NCBI GenBank assembly: GCA_934632155.1
Contig: CAKTXZ010000011.1
Location: 19,944-83,943, forward strand
Direction of reading: 5' to 3'
Origin: an uncultured Clostridia bacterium
Lineage (GTDB): Bacteria; Bacillota; Clostridia; Christensenellales; Aristaeellaceae
DNA: 64,000 bases
Below the pieces are notes generated by a model. That model was not told where the DNA came from. It did no database searches and worked only from the letters and a program-made list of their open reading frames with translations. The position numbers and the translations under genes are program-made. This document shows, one piece after another, positions 53,161 to 62,292 of this stretch; the first letter of the stretch is position 1, and every line of letters starts with the position of its first letter.

Positions 53161-54029
53161 TCGCTTTGCGCGGCCAATTCAGGCGGCAGCGGGGATTCGG
53201 CAGCAATCAGCGCGCCGGTAAGGGGATGGCGAAAGGAAACGAGGGCGGCGTGCAGAGCGAATCGTCCGGGTAGCGCGTCGCAGGGCGCGCCATACAAATA
53301 ATCGCCGACGATAGGGCAGCCCATGGCGGCAAGATGCACACGAATTTGGTGCGTGCGCCCCGTTTCCAGCCGGAGGCGCAGCACAGAGGTAGTTTTTCCG
53401 CGCCGCACAACCCAAAAGCGCGTTGCGGCGGGCTTTCCTGTGGGCGAAATAACGCGCCGCGCACCGTCTCCGGCCTTGGCGATGGGCAGGTTGATCCGCC
53501 CTCCGTTCGTCTCGGGCGCGCCGCGGCAGACGGCGAGGTATTCGCGTGTGAACGCGTCGGTATGCAATTGCTTTTGCAAGAGCTGCTGGGCATGGGCGTT
53601 GAGCGCGACAACCATCAGCCCGCTGGTGCCCTTGTCCAGCCGGTTGACGGGACGATATACAAATTCTTTCGGGCAATCCAGCGCGGCGTAGAGCACGTTT
53701 TGCAGCGTCGCTCCTTCCTGATGGCAGGAAGGAAGCGAAGGCAGCGGCGCGGGCTTGTCAACGATCAGGTAATCCTGATCGCGATAGGGGATAGAGAGTG
53801 AAAGCGGACTGGGACGGATAGCGGCTGCGGGCTCATCCAGCATAACCGCCAGCACTTGCCCGGCGCGCAGCCGGTCCGCCGCAAAGGCGGGCGCGCCGTC
53901 GACCGTGATGGCGTGGCGAAATTTCAAGCTGCTGAATTGTCCGGCGGAAAGGCGCAGCGCCTTGAGCGCCAGCGATTTGACCGTACGTCCTTCCTCCTGC
54001 GCCGTAACCCAATGCTCAAGCCTGCGCAT
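53157..54029 (-). CDS. RluA-family pseudouridine synthase
   Basis: The 290-residue protein has an S4-like N-terminus (about 1-70) and the RluA catalytic core: DYLIVDKPAPLPSLPS, VNRLDKGTSGLMV (catalytic Asp), REYLAVCRG and LETGRTHQIRVHLAAMG. The ATG chosen has AGGAG 8 bases upstream; an ATG 14 codons earlier has none. It probably modifies 23S rRNA like the RluD branch, but the target is not readable. Confidence 0.9.
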   Translation of the reverse strand: MRRLEHWVTAQEEGRTVKSLALKALRLSAGQFSSLKFRHAITVDGAPAFAADRLRAGQVLAVMLDEPAAAIRPSPLSLSIPYRDQDYLIVDKPAPLPSLPSCHQEGATLQNVLYAALDCPKEFVYRPVNRLDKGTSGLMVVALNAHAQQLLQKQLHTDAFTREYLAVCRGAPETNGGRINLPIAKAGDGARRVISPTGKPAATRFWVVRRGKTTSVLRLRLETGRTHQIRVHLAAMGCPIVGDYLYGAPCDALPGRFALHAALVSFRHPLTGALIAAESPLPPELAAQSD

Positions 54030-54178
54030 GCTGGGGTCTCCTTCCGCTTTATTGCTAAGATTATACATCATCTTGCGGTATTCGTAAATTCTCCCCGGCG
54101 TTTTTTACATTCTATCCGCGATTTGCCCATTTTTTGCTTGCGTTCCCTGTGAATAATATGTAACTTTTGGACTTTATC

Positions 54179-54207
54179 TTGACATTGTAATATTTGGGAA
54201 GTAAAAT
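54179..54207 (+). promoter_or_regulatory. Promoter of the AraC-mrnC-thyX-rlmB-sigH cluster
   Basis: TTGACA and TAAAAT are separated by 17 bases, 31 bases before the AraC-family start. Confidence 0.75.
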
Positions 54208-54237
54208 AAGTTGATTTACGAAATGGAGGCAAAGATC

Positions 54238-55113
54238 ATGGCGGAATCTTTATTGTTTCAAGATAAGCAGGATCAGGTTGAAATGCCTGCCGTATTAGTG
54301 GAAGGCTCGCATACGCCGGACGCCTTGGCCGGCGCAAGCGGCGTATACATCGCGGCTTCCGGCTCGGCGATGCTGCAAAACGGCAGCCAGTCGCTTCGTC
54401 CAATCGACCATTGGCTGTGGCTCGCCGTCGAGGGCGGAAACCTCACGCTTGAAAACGAGGACGTGTCTTTTAATCTGCGCGTCGGCGAATGCTGCATGCT
54501 GCCGCCCGGCTCGCGGGATGTGGTGCTGATTGTGCCGCAAGAGGCGCGCGTGCTGTGGATGATGGTCGGCGGCACGCTTTCCGGCGCGTTCTTGCAGCGC
54601 ATGGGCGCGCTGCCGCACCGGATTATGAAGCAGGGCGCGCTGCCCAGCCAGTTGAATCTGGCCAAGCATATCGTGCAGGCGACCGTGCGCGTCGCCAGCG
54701 CAGAGGATGCGTCCAGCGCGCAGCTCCAGCAGCTGCTGTGGGCAATGCTGGCCTCCCATTCCGGCCAGCCCGTGGCCATGGACGCCGTGCTTTCCCATGA
54801 GATTGCGAAGGTTGTGGACGCCATGCGCAAGAATCAATACCGCACCAGCTTCTCCCTGAGCGAAATGGCGGCGCTTTCCCGCATGCCGGTGGAAACCTTC
54901 CGCAAGCGCTTTGTGTCCGAGGTCGGCATGCCGCCGCAGAGTTACCAGCTCTTTTGCAAAATGGAGCGCGCCAAGACGCTGCTTAAGGACGGCTGCACCG
55001 TGCGTCAGGCGGGCATTGAGGTGGGCATGAACGACCCGTACCACTTCTCAAAGACCTTCAAGAATATCGTAGGCATGAGTCCCTCCGCCTACAGCAAGAC
55101 GGCGCTCAAATGA
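54238..55113 (+). CDS. AraC-family regulator with cupin-like sensor
   Basis: The 291-residue protein has an N-terminal cupin-like domain (about 30-150; SFNLRVGECCMLPPGSRDVVL is split around VSFNLRVGECC) and a C-terminal AraC domain (about 195-290). The latter has helix-turn-helix motifs FSLSEMAALSRMPVETFRKRF and VRQAGIEVGMNDPYHFSKTF. The ATG chosen has GGAGG 8 bases upstream. The stop overlaps the mrnC start by 4 bases, so this regulator is co-expressed with the RNA-metabolism and sigH genes, which is not the arrangement in Bacillus subtilis. Confidence 0.85.
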   Translation: MAESLLFQDKQDQVEMPAVLVEGSHTPDALAGASGVYIAASGSAMLQNGSQSLRPIDHWLWLAVEGGNLTLENEDVSFNLRVGECCMLPPGSRDVVLIVPQEARVLWMMVGGTLSGAFLQRMGALPHRIMKQGALPSQLNLAKHIVQATVRVASAEDASSAQLQQLLWAMLASHSGQPVAMDAVLSHEIAKVVDAMRKNQYRTSFSLSEMAALSRMPVETFRKRFVSEVGMPPQSYQLFCKMERAKTLLKDGCTVRQAGIEVGMNDPYHFSKTFKNIVGMSPSAYSKTALK

Positions 55114-55529
55114 GCGCGCCGCGGAGCGATTGCCTTTCGCCATGCCTGACAAAAGAGCAGGCGCGGATGCTTTCGCCGCTGCAGCTGGCCTTTGTGGGCG
55201 ACAGCGTGCATGCGCTGCTGGTGCGCACGCGGCTGATTGGCGATAATCTGCGGGTAAAGGATATGCACCTTGGCGCGACGCGGGCAGTGAACGCCGCCGC
55301 ACAGGCGAAAACACTTGCGCGGATACTGCCGCTGCTTTTCGATGAGGAAGCGCAGATTGTCCGCCGCGGGCGCAACGCGCATGCCCATCACGGCGCGCCG
55401 CGCGCCGCCACGGTGGAGGAATATGCCGGCGCAACCGGCTTAGAGGCGCTGCTGGGGTATTTGTACCTGACGGGCGATACCGCGCGCCTGATCGCCCTTG
55501 CGGAACGGATGAGTGAAACGGAGGAATGA
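55110..55529 (+). CDS. mrnC: Mini-ribonuclease III
   Basis: MrnC matures 23S rRNA ends. The 139-residue protein is an RNase III catalytic domain without the dsRNA-binding domain: LAFVGDSVHALLVRTRL (catalytic Asp), VRRGRNAHAHH and ATGLEALLGYLYLTG (Glu). It follows the AraC gene with an ATGA overlap and precedes thyX. Confidence 0.93.
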   Translation: MSAPRSDCLSPCLTKEQARMLSPLQLAFVGDSVHALLVRTRLIGDNLRVKDMHLGATRAVNAAAQAKTLARILPLLFDEEAQIVRRGRNAHAHHGAPRAATVEEYAGATGLEALLGYLYLTGDTARLIALAERMSETEE

Positions 55530-55533
55530 ACGC

Positions 55534-56253
55534 ATGCCCCCAGTTGCCCTGCGCGTTACGCTGCTGACGCATACGCCCGAGCCTGAAAAAACCTGCGCCC
55601 TTGCCGCGCGGACATGCTATTCCGCCGATGGGCTGGAAACGCTTTCCCAAAAGGTTTCCGCTGTTGATCAGGGCGCGTTTCTGCGCCGGATTCTTGCGTC
55701 CGGCCATTTATCCGTGCTGGAGCACGCTTCCTTTACCTTTCTGGCGGAGGGGGTAAGCCGGGCGCTGCTGGCACAGCTGACGCGGCATCGCATCGCCAGC
55801 TTTTCTGTTCAGAGCCAGCGCTATGTTTCCATGGCCGATGGCTTCGGTTATGTCATTCCGCCGCGGATTGCTGCGCTTGGCGCGGAAGCCGTTTCCCGCT
55901 ATAACGCCCAGATGGCTCAAATGCAGGCATGGTACTCAGACTGGCAGGCGCGCCTTGGCAGCGGCGAGGGCGCGAATGAGGACGCGCGCTTCGTGCTGCC
56001 CAACGCCTGCGAAACGCACATTGCCATGACCATGAACGCCCGGGAGCTGCTGCATTTCTTTTCGCTTCGCTGCTGCAGCCGCGCTCAATGGGAAATACGG
56101 GCGCTGGCGGTTGAAATGCTGCGCCTCTGTCGTCAGGCCGCGCCGGTAATTTTCGAAAACGCCGGGCCCGGCTGTGTGCATGGCGCATGCCCGGAGGGCG
56201 AAAAAAGCTGCGGTCGGGCAGCGGAAATGCGCAGCTTTTTCCAAACGCTTTGA
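55534..56253 (+). CDS. thyX: FAD-dependent thymidylate synthase ThyX
   Basis: ThyX makes dTMP from dUMP using methylenetetrahydrofolate and FAD. The 239-residue protein has HLSVLEHASFTF, the ThyX signature RHRIASFSVQSQRY (RHRx7S), a FVLPNACETH segment and FFSLRCCSRAQWEIR. The ATG chosen has GGAGG 9 bases before it; an upstream GTG overlaps mrnC and lacks a site. Its insertion between mrnC and rlmB is common in Clostridia. Confidence 0.94.
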   Translation: MPPVALRVTLLTHTPEPEKTCALAARTCYSADGLETLSQKVSAVDQGAFLRRILASGHLSVLEHASFTFLAEGVSRALLAQLTRHRIASFSVQSQRYVSMADGFGYVIPPRIAALGAEAVSRYNAQMAQMQAWYSDWQARLGSGEGANEDARFVLPNACETHIAMTMNARELLHFFSLRCCSRAQWEIRALAVEMLRLCRQAAPVIFENAGPGCVHGACPEGEKSCGRAAEMRSFFQTL

Positions 56254-56297
56254 TTTGATAGACAGTCCCGCCTGAGCGCGGGCGAAGGGAGAATACC

Positions 56298-57458
56298 ATG
56301 GCCTTTTACCAGCAGGTTAAGCCCAAGAAGATGAGCCGCGCGGATCATCTGCGAATGGAAAGCAAATGGGAAGAAGAGGGCGCGCGCTATCGCCGGACGA
56401 CTACGAGAAACGAAGAAAAGAGTCGTGAAGCCAACGCGGCCGATCAGAATGTCAGGGGTGGCTATCGCGCCTATAACGCGAAGAACGCCAGCGGAAAAAA
56501 CGGCGGCCGCGCTTATGATGCGAAAAACGGTGCAAATGAACGCCGCCAAATGGAACGCAAGCCCTACGACGCGTCCCATAAAAAGCAGACGAATGCGCAG
56601 ACTGATTTCCGCCCGACAAAGCGCGACGCAAAGCCCGCCTTTAAGCCGTCAGCGGATAAAACGATCAATAAACCCGCTCCCCAGTCAAAACCGGCTTATA
56701 AGCCGGGGAACGGTTTTGAAAACGAATATCAGCCGCCGGAAAATCTGCTTTCCGGCCGCAATCCGATTCGTGAAGCAATCAAGAGCGGTCGCGATATTGA
56801 AAAGCTGCTGGTTGCCAAGGGCGACCTTTCCGCCACGGCGCGGGAAATCGTCGCCATGGCGCGCGAGCGTCATATTCCGGTTCAGGCTGTGGAGCGTTCC
56901 CGGTTGGACGAGATCACGCGCAATCATCAGGGGATGCTGGCTTTCGCTTCCGCGTATCGCTATTACGACGTGGAGGATATGCTTTCGGACGCGGCGGCCA
57001 AGGGGGAAGCGCCCTTCCTGATTGTGCTGGATGGCGTGACGGATCCGCAGAACCTCGGCGCGATTATCCGTACTGCGTCCTGCGTCGGCGCGCATGGCGT
57101 GATTGTGCCGGAGCGTCGCGCCGTCGGCCTGACGCCCTCGGCGGTTAAAGCGTCCGCGGGAGCTGTGGAATCCGTCAAGGTTGCGCGCGTGACCAATTTG
57201 GCGCGTACGCTTGAAGCGCTGAAGCAGCAGGGGATTTGGCTCTACGCCGCCGATATGGTGGGCGAGGATTATCGCAAGGTGAGCTTTGACGGCCCCATGG
57301 CGTTGATTATCGGCTCTGAGGGCGACGGCGTCAGCCGGTTGGTGCTCGACAGCGCGGATTATCGTGTTTCCCTGCCGATGGAGGGTACGGTCGGTTCGCT
57401 GAACGCTTCGGTTGCAGCGGGTATCCTGATGTACGCCGCAAAGGCCAGCCGCGGCTGA
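56298..57458 (+). CDS. rlmB: 23S rRNA 2'-O-methyltransferase RlmB (TrmH/SpoU family)
   Basis: The catalytic part (about residues 150-386) has the substrate-binding SpoU domain (GRNPIREAIKSGRDIEKLL) and the knot methyltransferase: VLDGVTDPQNLGAIIRTA, ALIIGSEGDGVSRLV and TVGSLNASVAAGILMY. The first about 145 residues are an unusual low-complexity extension rich in Lys, Asn, Arg, Asp and Tyr without predicted fold, probably RNA-binding by charge. It follows the usual order mrnC-rlmB-sigH, with yacP missing. Confidence 0.93.
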   Translation: MAFYQQVKPKKMSRADHLRMESKWEEEGARYRRTTTRNEEKSREANAADQNVRGGYRAYNAKNASGKNGGRAYDAKNGANERRQMERKPYDASHKKQTNAQTDFRPTKRDAKPAFKPSADKTINKPAPQSKPAYKPGNGFENEYQPPENLLSGRNPIREAIKSGRDIEKLLVAKGDLSATAREIVAMARERHIPVQAVERSRLDEITRNHQGMLAFASAYRYYDVEDMLSDAAAKGEAPFLIVLDGVTDPQNLGAIIRTASCVGAHGVIVPERRAVGLTPSAVKASAGAVESVKVARVTNLARTLEALKQQGIWLYAADMVGEDYRKVSFDGPMALIIGSEGDGVSRLVLDSADYRVSLPMEGTVGSLNASVAAGILMYAAKASRG

Positions 57459-57481
57459 AATCATTTTTTCCGGAGGTTCCC

Positions 57482-58138
57482 ATGCCGGAGGATAACTATC
57501 TTCTAGAAGAAAAGCAGGAAATGGAGCGCTTCCAGTCCATGACGGACGAGGAGGTTGTGGTTCTTGCGCAATCAGGCGACGGTCAGGCGCTGGCCTTCCT
57601 TCTCAATAAGTACAAGAATTTTGTTCGTTCCAAGGCGCGCAGCTATTTTCTGATCGGCGCAGATCATGAGGACATTGTGCAGGAGGGCATGATCGGCCTG
57701 TATAAATCCATACGCGATTTTCAGCCTGCCCGTCTCGCTTCGTTTCGCTCCTTTGCCGAGCTTTGTATTAAGCGCCAAATCATTACGGCGATTAAAGCGG
57801 CTACGCGCCAGAAGCATGTGCCGCTGAACAGCTATGTTTCCCTGAATAAGCCGCTCTACGATGAAGAATCCGACCGAACGCTGCTGGACGTTATTGAAGG
57901 CCGTGTTACCAATCCGGAGGATCTCTATATCAGTCAAGAGGATCTGGCGCATATTCAGTCCCAGATCTCGGAGATCCTGTCCGATTTGGAGCGTCAGGTG
58001 CTGGATGCGTTTATCGATGGCAAAAGCTATCAGGAGATTGCCGAGCTGTTGGGCCGTCATGTCAAGTCTATCGACAATGCGCTGCAGCGTGTCAAGCGCA
58101 AGCTGTGCAAATTTCTGGAGGAAAACAACCAGTCCTGA
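57482..58138 (+). CDS. sigH: RNA polymerase sigma factor SigH (Spo0H)
   Basis: The 218-residue sigma-70-family factor has region 2 (KYKNFVRSKARSYFL, DHEDIVQEGMIGLYKSIRDF) and region 4 (LSDLERQVLDAFIDGKSYQEIAELLGRH, split) with the helix-turn-helix near residues 175-200. In spore-formers it controls the entry to sporulation and competence; presence alone does not prove sporulation. GGAGG lies 7 bases before the ATG. Confidence 0.94.
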   Translation: MPEDNYLLEEKQEMERFQSMTDEEVVVLAQSGDGQALAFLLNKYKNFVRSKARSYFLIGADHEDIVQEGMIGLYKSIRDFQPARLASFRSFAELCIKRQIITAIKAATRQKHVPLNSYVSLNKPLYDEESDRTLLDVIEGRVTNPEDLYISQEDLAHIQSQISEILSDLERQVLDAFIDGKSYQEIAELLGRHVKSIDNALQRVKRKLCKFLEENNQS

Positions 58139-58253
58139 TGTGAATTTTTCCGGCATTTCATCGGCGCTCATCTGCTTGCGGGTGAGCGCCGCTTGCTTGC
58201 GGATATGACGCTCTTAGCGCCAACGCCTTTATAGGACAGCGATTGGATTCATT

Positions 58254-58300
58254 GCAAATAAAACGGGGGAGCATGCCGCAACGGGCAGCCCCCCTGAACC
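58254..58300 (-). terminator. Intrinsic terminator of the hydrogenase operon
   Basis: On the minus strand a GGGGGG...CCCCC stem enclosing GC-rich inner pairing is followed by GTTTTATTTG, just past the hydA stop. A separate 9-bp hairpin (CGGCGCTCA/TGAGCGCCG) at about 58159-58187 follows sigH but has no T-run. Confidence 0.65.
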
Positions 58301-58313
58301 TGATTTGGAACAA

Positions 58314-60062
58314 TTATTTGCTGTACTTTTCCCGCTTTACATAGTGCGTGTGCAGCAGCTCGTGCGCCTTATGGCCGTTCGGCTCACCAAGGAAATCCTG
58401 ATAGAGCTTCTTGAGCTGCTCGTTCTCATGGCTCCGGCGCCTAGGCTTGCCGGCGTCCTCACCGTAGAGCGCGGCAGCGCGCAGCGCCTTGGGATCACAG
58501 GTCATCTTGGCCTGCGCGGAGACGATCGGCTGGCCGCCGCCCGTCACGCAGCCGCCGGGGCAGCCCATGATCTCGATGAAGGTGTAATGCTTCTCGCCGC
58601 GCTTGACCATCTCCAGCAGCTTGCTGGCATTGCCCGTGCCGTTGGCGACGGCAACGCTGACGTCCAGATCGCCCACCTTCACGGCGGCTTCTTTAATGCC
58701 TTCCGTGCCGCGGACAGCAGTCAGGTCGATATTCTCCAATTCTTCATTGGTAATGAGCTTATAGGCGGTGCGCAGCGCAGCCTCCATAACGCCGCCGGTC
58801 GCGCCGAAGATAACGCCGGCGCCGGTGCTTTCGCCCAGCAGATCGTCAAAATCCTCGTCGGGGAGGCGGGTGAAGTCGATGCCGGCTTCCTTAATCATGT
58901 GCGCCAGCTCACGCGTGGTGATGACCTCGTCCACATCCGGATAACCCGTGGCGGCCAGCTCCTCGCGCTCCGCCTCAAACTTCTTGGCAGTGCAGGGCAT
59001 GACGGACACGACGGCGATATCCTTGGGATCGATGGCGGCCCTCTGCGCGTAGTAGCTCTTAATGACAGCGCCCAGCATTTCATGGGGAGACTTGCAGGAG
59101 GACAAATTGGGAATGAATTCGGGATAATAGGTCTCGCAATACTTAATCCAGCCGGGAGAACAGCTGGTAATCATGGGCAGCACGCCGCCGTTCTTTACGC
59201 GCGCAACCAGCTCCGCAGCCTCCTCCAGAATGGTCAGGTCGGCGCCAAAGTCAGTATCGAACACCTTGTCAAAGCCCAAACGGCGCAGCGCGGTGACCAT
59301 CTTGCCGGTCACGGCGGTGCCCATAGGCATGCCGAATTCTTCACCCAGCGCGGCGCGCACGGCGGGAGCGGGCTGCACCACGACATGCTTCGCAGGATCC
59401 TTCAGCAGATCCCAGACCTTCCGGGTGCTGTCCTTCTCATAAAGAGCGCCAACGGGGCAGGCGGTGATGCACTGGCCGCAGTTGATGCACGCCATGTCCG
59501 CCAGCTTCAGGTTCCACGGGGATTCGATGGACGTGGTAAAGCCGCGGTTGACCGCGCCGATCACGCCGATGTTCTGCACCTTGGCGCACGTTGCGACGCA
59601 GCGGCGGCACAGGATGCATTTGTTGTTATCGCGAACGATGGAGGGCGACGCGTCGTCCACATCGTACACATTCACGCTGCCCTTGAAGGCGTCGCCGTCC
59701 TCTACGCCCAAATCCTTGCACAGCTGCTGCAGCTCGCAATTGGTGGAGCGGATACAGGTAAGGCACTTCTTTTCATGCGCGGAGAGCACAAGCTCCAGCA
59801 GCGTTTTGCGATATTCGCGAATTTCGGGCGTGTTGGTTTTGACCACCATGCCGTCCGTCGCGGGCAACACGCACGCAGCCTGCAGCGCGCGCGCGCCGGT
59901 ATTGACCACGCACATACGGCACGCGCCGATGGCGTTGACGTCCTTCAAATAGCAAAGCGTGGGGATGTTGATGCCAGCCTTCTTCGCGGCCTCCAGAACG
60001 GTCGTGCCGGCGGGCACCTCAACCTTTACGCCGTCAATCGTAAGGGTGATGATGTTTTCCAT
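58314..60062 (-). CDS. hydA: [FeFe] hydrogenase catalytic subunit HydA
   Basis: The 582-residue subunit evolves or oxidises H2. N-terminal [2Fe-2S] domain (CYLKDVNAIGACRMC), the histidine-ligated cluster (HEKKCLTCIRSTNCELQQLC), two [4Fe-4S] sites (CILCRRCVATC and CINCGQCITACP), then the H-cluster motifs L1 TSCSPGW (about 299), L2 MPCTAKK (about 355) and L3 GCPGGC (about 499), and a small C-terminal domain. The layout is that of trimeric electron-bifurcating hydrogenases using NADH and ferredoxin. It is the last gene of the operon, with AGGAGG before ATG. Confidence 0.95.
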   Translation of the reverse strand: MENIITLTIDGVKVEVPAGTTVLEAAKKAGINIPTLCYLKDVNAIGACRMCVVNTGARALQAACVLPATDGMVVKTNTPEIREYRKTLLELVLSAHEKKCLTCIRSTNCELQQLCKDLGVEDGDAFKGSVNVYDVDDASPSIVRDNNKCILCRRCVATCAKVQNIGVIGAVNRGFTTSIESPWNLKLADMACINCGQCITACPVGALYEKDSTRKVWDLLKDPAKHVVVQPAPAVRAALGEEFGMPMGTAVTGKMVTALRRLGFDKVFDTDFGADLTILEEAAELVARVKNGGVLPMITSCSPGWIKYCETYYPEFIPNLSSCKSPHEMLGAVIKSYYAQRAAIDPKDIAVVSVMPCTAKKFEAEREELAATGYPDVDEVITTRELAHMIKEAGIDFTRLPDEDFDDLLGESTGAGVIFGATGGVMEAALRTAYKLITNEELENIDLTAVRGTEGIKEAAVKVGDLDVSVAVANGTGNASKLLEMVKRGEKHYTFIEIMGCPGGCVTGGGQPIVSAQAKMTCDPKALRAAALYGEDAGKPRRRSHENEQLKKLYQDFLGEPNGHKAHELLHTHYVKREKYSK

Positions 60063-60084
60063 TTGCTTTTCCTCCTTGCACGAA

Positions 60085-61881
60085 TCAAATCTTGGAGATC
60101 GCGCCGAAACGGCACTTTTCCATGCAAGCGCCGCACTTGAGGCACTTCTCGGGGTTAATATGATGCTGCTGCTTTACTTCGCCCGTAATGGCGCCGGCGG
60201 GGCAGATGCGCGCGCAGGCCGTGCAGCCGCGGCACTTGTCGGTAATCACATACTGCAGCAGCGCCTGACAATGATGCGCGGGGCACTTCTTGTCGCGAAT
60301 ATGAGCTTCGTATTCGCTGCGGAAGAATTTCAGCGTGGACAGCACGGGGTTGGGCGCAGTCTGACCCAGACCGCACAGCGCCGTGGCCTTGATGGTCTTG
60401 GCCAGATGCTCCAGCTTTTCAATATCGCCTTCCTGACCCTGACCTTTCACGATACGCTGCAGGATCTCCAGCATGCGGCGCGTGCCGATACGGCAGGGCG
60501 CGCACTTACCGCAGCTCTCGTCGACGGTGAAGTCAAGGAAGAAGCGGGCGATGTCGACCATGCAGTTATCCTCGTCCATGACGATCATGCCGCCGGAGCC
60601 CATCATCGACCCGGCCGCGATCAGGTTGTCATAATCGACGGGCGTATCGAGCAATTCCGCGGGGAGACAACCGCCAGAGGGGCCGCCGGTCTGCACGGCC
60701 TTGAACTTTTTGCCGCCCGGGATGCCGCCGCCGATATCATAGATAATCGTGCGCAGGGGCGTGCCCATGGGCACTTCGACCAGACCGGTGTTATTGATCT
60801 TGCCGCCCAGCGCGAAAACCTTGGTGCCCTTGCTCTTTTCCGTACCCATGGAGGCGAACCAATCCGCACCCTTGAGAATGATCTGGGGCACGTTGGCGTA
60901 GGTTTCCACGTTGTTGAGCATGGTGGGCTTGGCGAAGAGACCCTTCACGGCCGGGAACGGGGGACGGGGCGTGGGCTCGCCGCGCTTGCCCTCGATGGAG
61001 CGCATCAGCGCCGTTTCTTCGCCGCAAACGAACGCGCCGGCGCCCAGACGAATGTGAATGTCAAAGTTGAAATCGGTTCCGAAGATATTCTTCCCAAGCA
61101 GGCCGTATTCACGCGCCTGTTGGATGGCAATTTCCAAGCGCTTTACGGCGATGGGATATTCGGCACGGACGTAGACATAGCCTTCCGAAGCGCCGATAGC
61201 GTAGCCGGCGATGGCCATGGCTTCCACGACGGAATGCGGGTCGCCTTCCAGCACGGAACGATCCATGAACGCGCCCGGGTCGCCCTCGTCGGCGTTGCAG
61301 GCGACGTATTTCTGATCGGCCTGAGAATTATAGGTGAATTTCCATTTCAGGCCCGTGGGGAAGCCGCCGCCGCCGCGACCGCGCAGGCCGGACTTGAGAA
61401 TTTCCTCGATGACTTCTTCACGCGTCATCTTGGTCAACGCCTTTTCCAGCGCCTTGTAGCCGTCGAAGGCGAGGTATTCGTCGATATTTTCGGGGTCGAT
61501 CACGCCGCAGTTGCGCAGCGCGACGCGCTTTTGATGCTTATAGAAATTGATATCCTGAAGACCCTTATTGGCGTTCTGCTCGTGGGTGGCATGATCGGTA
61601 TAGACCAGATGCTGCACCTTGCGGCCCTTGAGCAGATGCTCGGTGACGATCTCGTCCACGTCGTCGACCTTTACGCGGGAATAGAACGTGCCTTCGGGAT
61701 ACACGATGACCACCGGGCCAGCCTCGCAAAGGCCGAAGCAGCCGGTACGAACGACCTTGACTTCCTTTGCAAGGCCTGCTTCCTTAATCTTTTCCTCGAA
61801 GCGCTCAATCAGTTGCGCGGAGCCGGAAGACGTGCAGCCGGTACCGCCGCAGCAAAGCACATGTGCGCGATAGATATCCAT
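60085..61881 (-). CDS. hydB: NuoF-like hydrogenase subunit HydB
   Basis: The 598-residue flavoprotein has an N-terminal thioredoxin-like [2Fe-2S] domain (LCCGGTGCTSSGS, CFGLCEAGPVV), the NuoF core for FMN and NAD(H) (GRGGGGFPTGLKWKF, CNADEGDPGAFMDR), a [4Fe-4S] site (ESCGKCAPCRIGTRR) and a C-terminal two-cluster ferredoxin domain (CRGCTACARICPAGAI, CLKCGACMEKC). It is the site of NADH interaction and probably flavin-based bifurcation. The ATG chosen has AGGAGG 8 bases upstream. Confidence 0.95.
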   Translation of the reverse strand: MDIYRAHVLCCGGTGCTSSGSAQLIERFEEKIKEAGLAKEVKVVRTGCFGLCEAGPVVIVYPEGTFYSRVKVDDVDEIVTEHLLKGRKVQHLVYTDHATHEQNANKGLQDINFYKHQKRVALRNCGVIDPENIDEYLAFDGYKALEKALTKMTREEVIEEILKSGLRGRGGGGFPTGLKWKFTYNSQADQKYVACNADEGDPGAFMDRSVLEGDPHSVVEAMAIAGYAIGASEGYVYVRAEYPIAVKRLEIAIQQAREYGLLGKNIFGTDFNFDIHIRLGAGAFVCGEETALMRSIEGKRGEPTPRPPFPAVKGLFAKPTMLNNVETYANVPQIILKGADWFASMGTEKSKGTKVFALGGKINNTGLVEVPMGTPLRTIIYDIGGGIPGGKKFKAVQTGGPSGGCLPAELLDTPVDYDNLIAAGSMMGSGGMIVMDEDNCMVDIARFFLDFTVDESCGKCAPCRIGTRRMLEILQRIVKGQGQEGDIEKLEHLAKTIKATALCGLGQTAPNPVLSTLKFFRSEYEAHIRDKKCPAHHCQALLQYVITDKCRGCTACARICPAGAITGEVKQQHHINPEKCLKCGACMEKCRFGAISKI

Positions 61882-61914
61882 GGGCAATTCCTCCTAAAAG
61901 CGGTATGCTTCTTA

Positions 61915-62292
61915 TTACTTATCTTCCGCTGCGCCGATGGTGTATTCCATCACGGGGCGGCCGTTGACAATATGCTCCGCGACCACGCGGGCAACCTTTT
62001 CGGGGGTCATGTGAACGTAGGTCACTTTTTCCTGCCCGGGCAGGAAAACGTCCACCATCGGCTCAAGACGGCACATGCCGACGCAGCCGGTCTGGGAGAC
62101 GGTCACGTTGCGCAGCGCACGCTTGTCTACTTCATCCATAAAGGCCAGCATCACAGGACGCGCGCCCGCGGCGATGCCGCAGGTCGCCATGCCGACCACC
62201 ACGCGCACAAGCTCGTTTTCATCCTCGCGGCGCAGGTTGATGCGGTTGAGCGTCTTTTGACGAATGGCTTCCAGTTCAGCCAAAGACTTCAT
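61915..62292 (-). CDS. [2Fe-2S] thioredoxin-like ferredoxin subunit
   Basis: The 125-residue protein shows MATCGIAAGARPV and TGCVGMCRLEP, a thioredoxin-like ferredoxin pattern with three of the usual four cysteines. Small proteins of this kind are regular members of Clostridia bifurcating hydrogenase operons. It overlaps the ATPase-domain gene by 4 bases. Confidence 0.88.
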   Translation of the reverse strand: MKSLAELEAIRQKTLNRINLRREDENELVRVVVGMATCGIAAGARPVMLAFMDEVDKRALRNVTVSQTGCVGMCRLEPMVDVFLPGQEKVTYVHMTPEKVARVVAEHIVNGRPVMEYTIGAAEDK

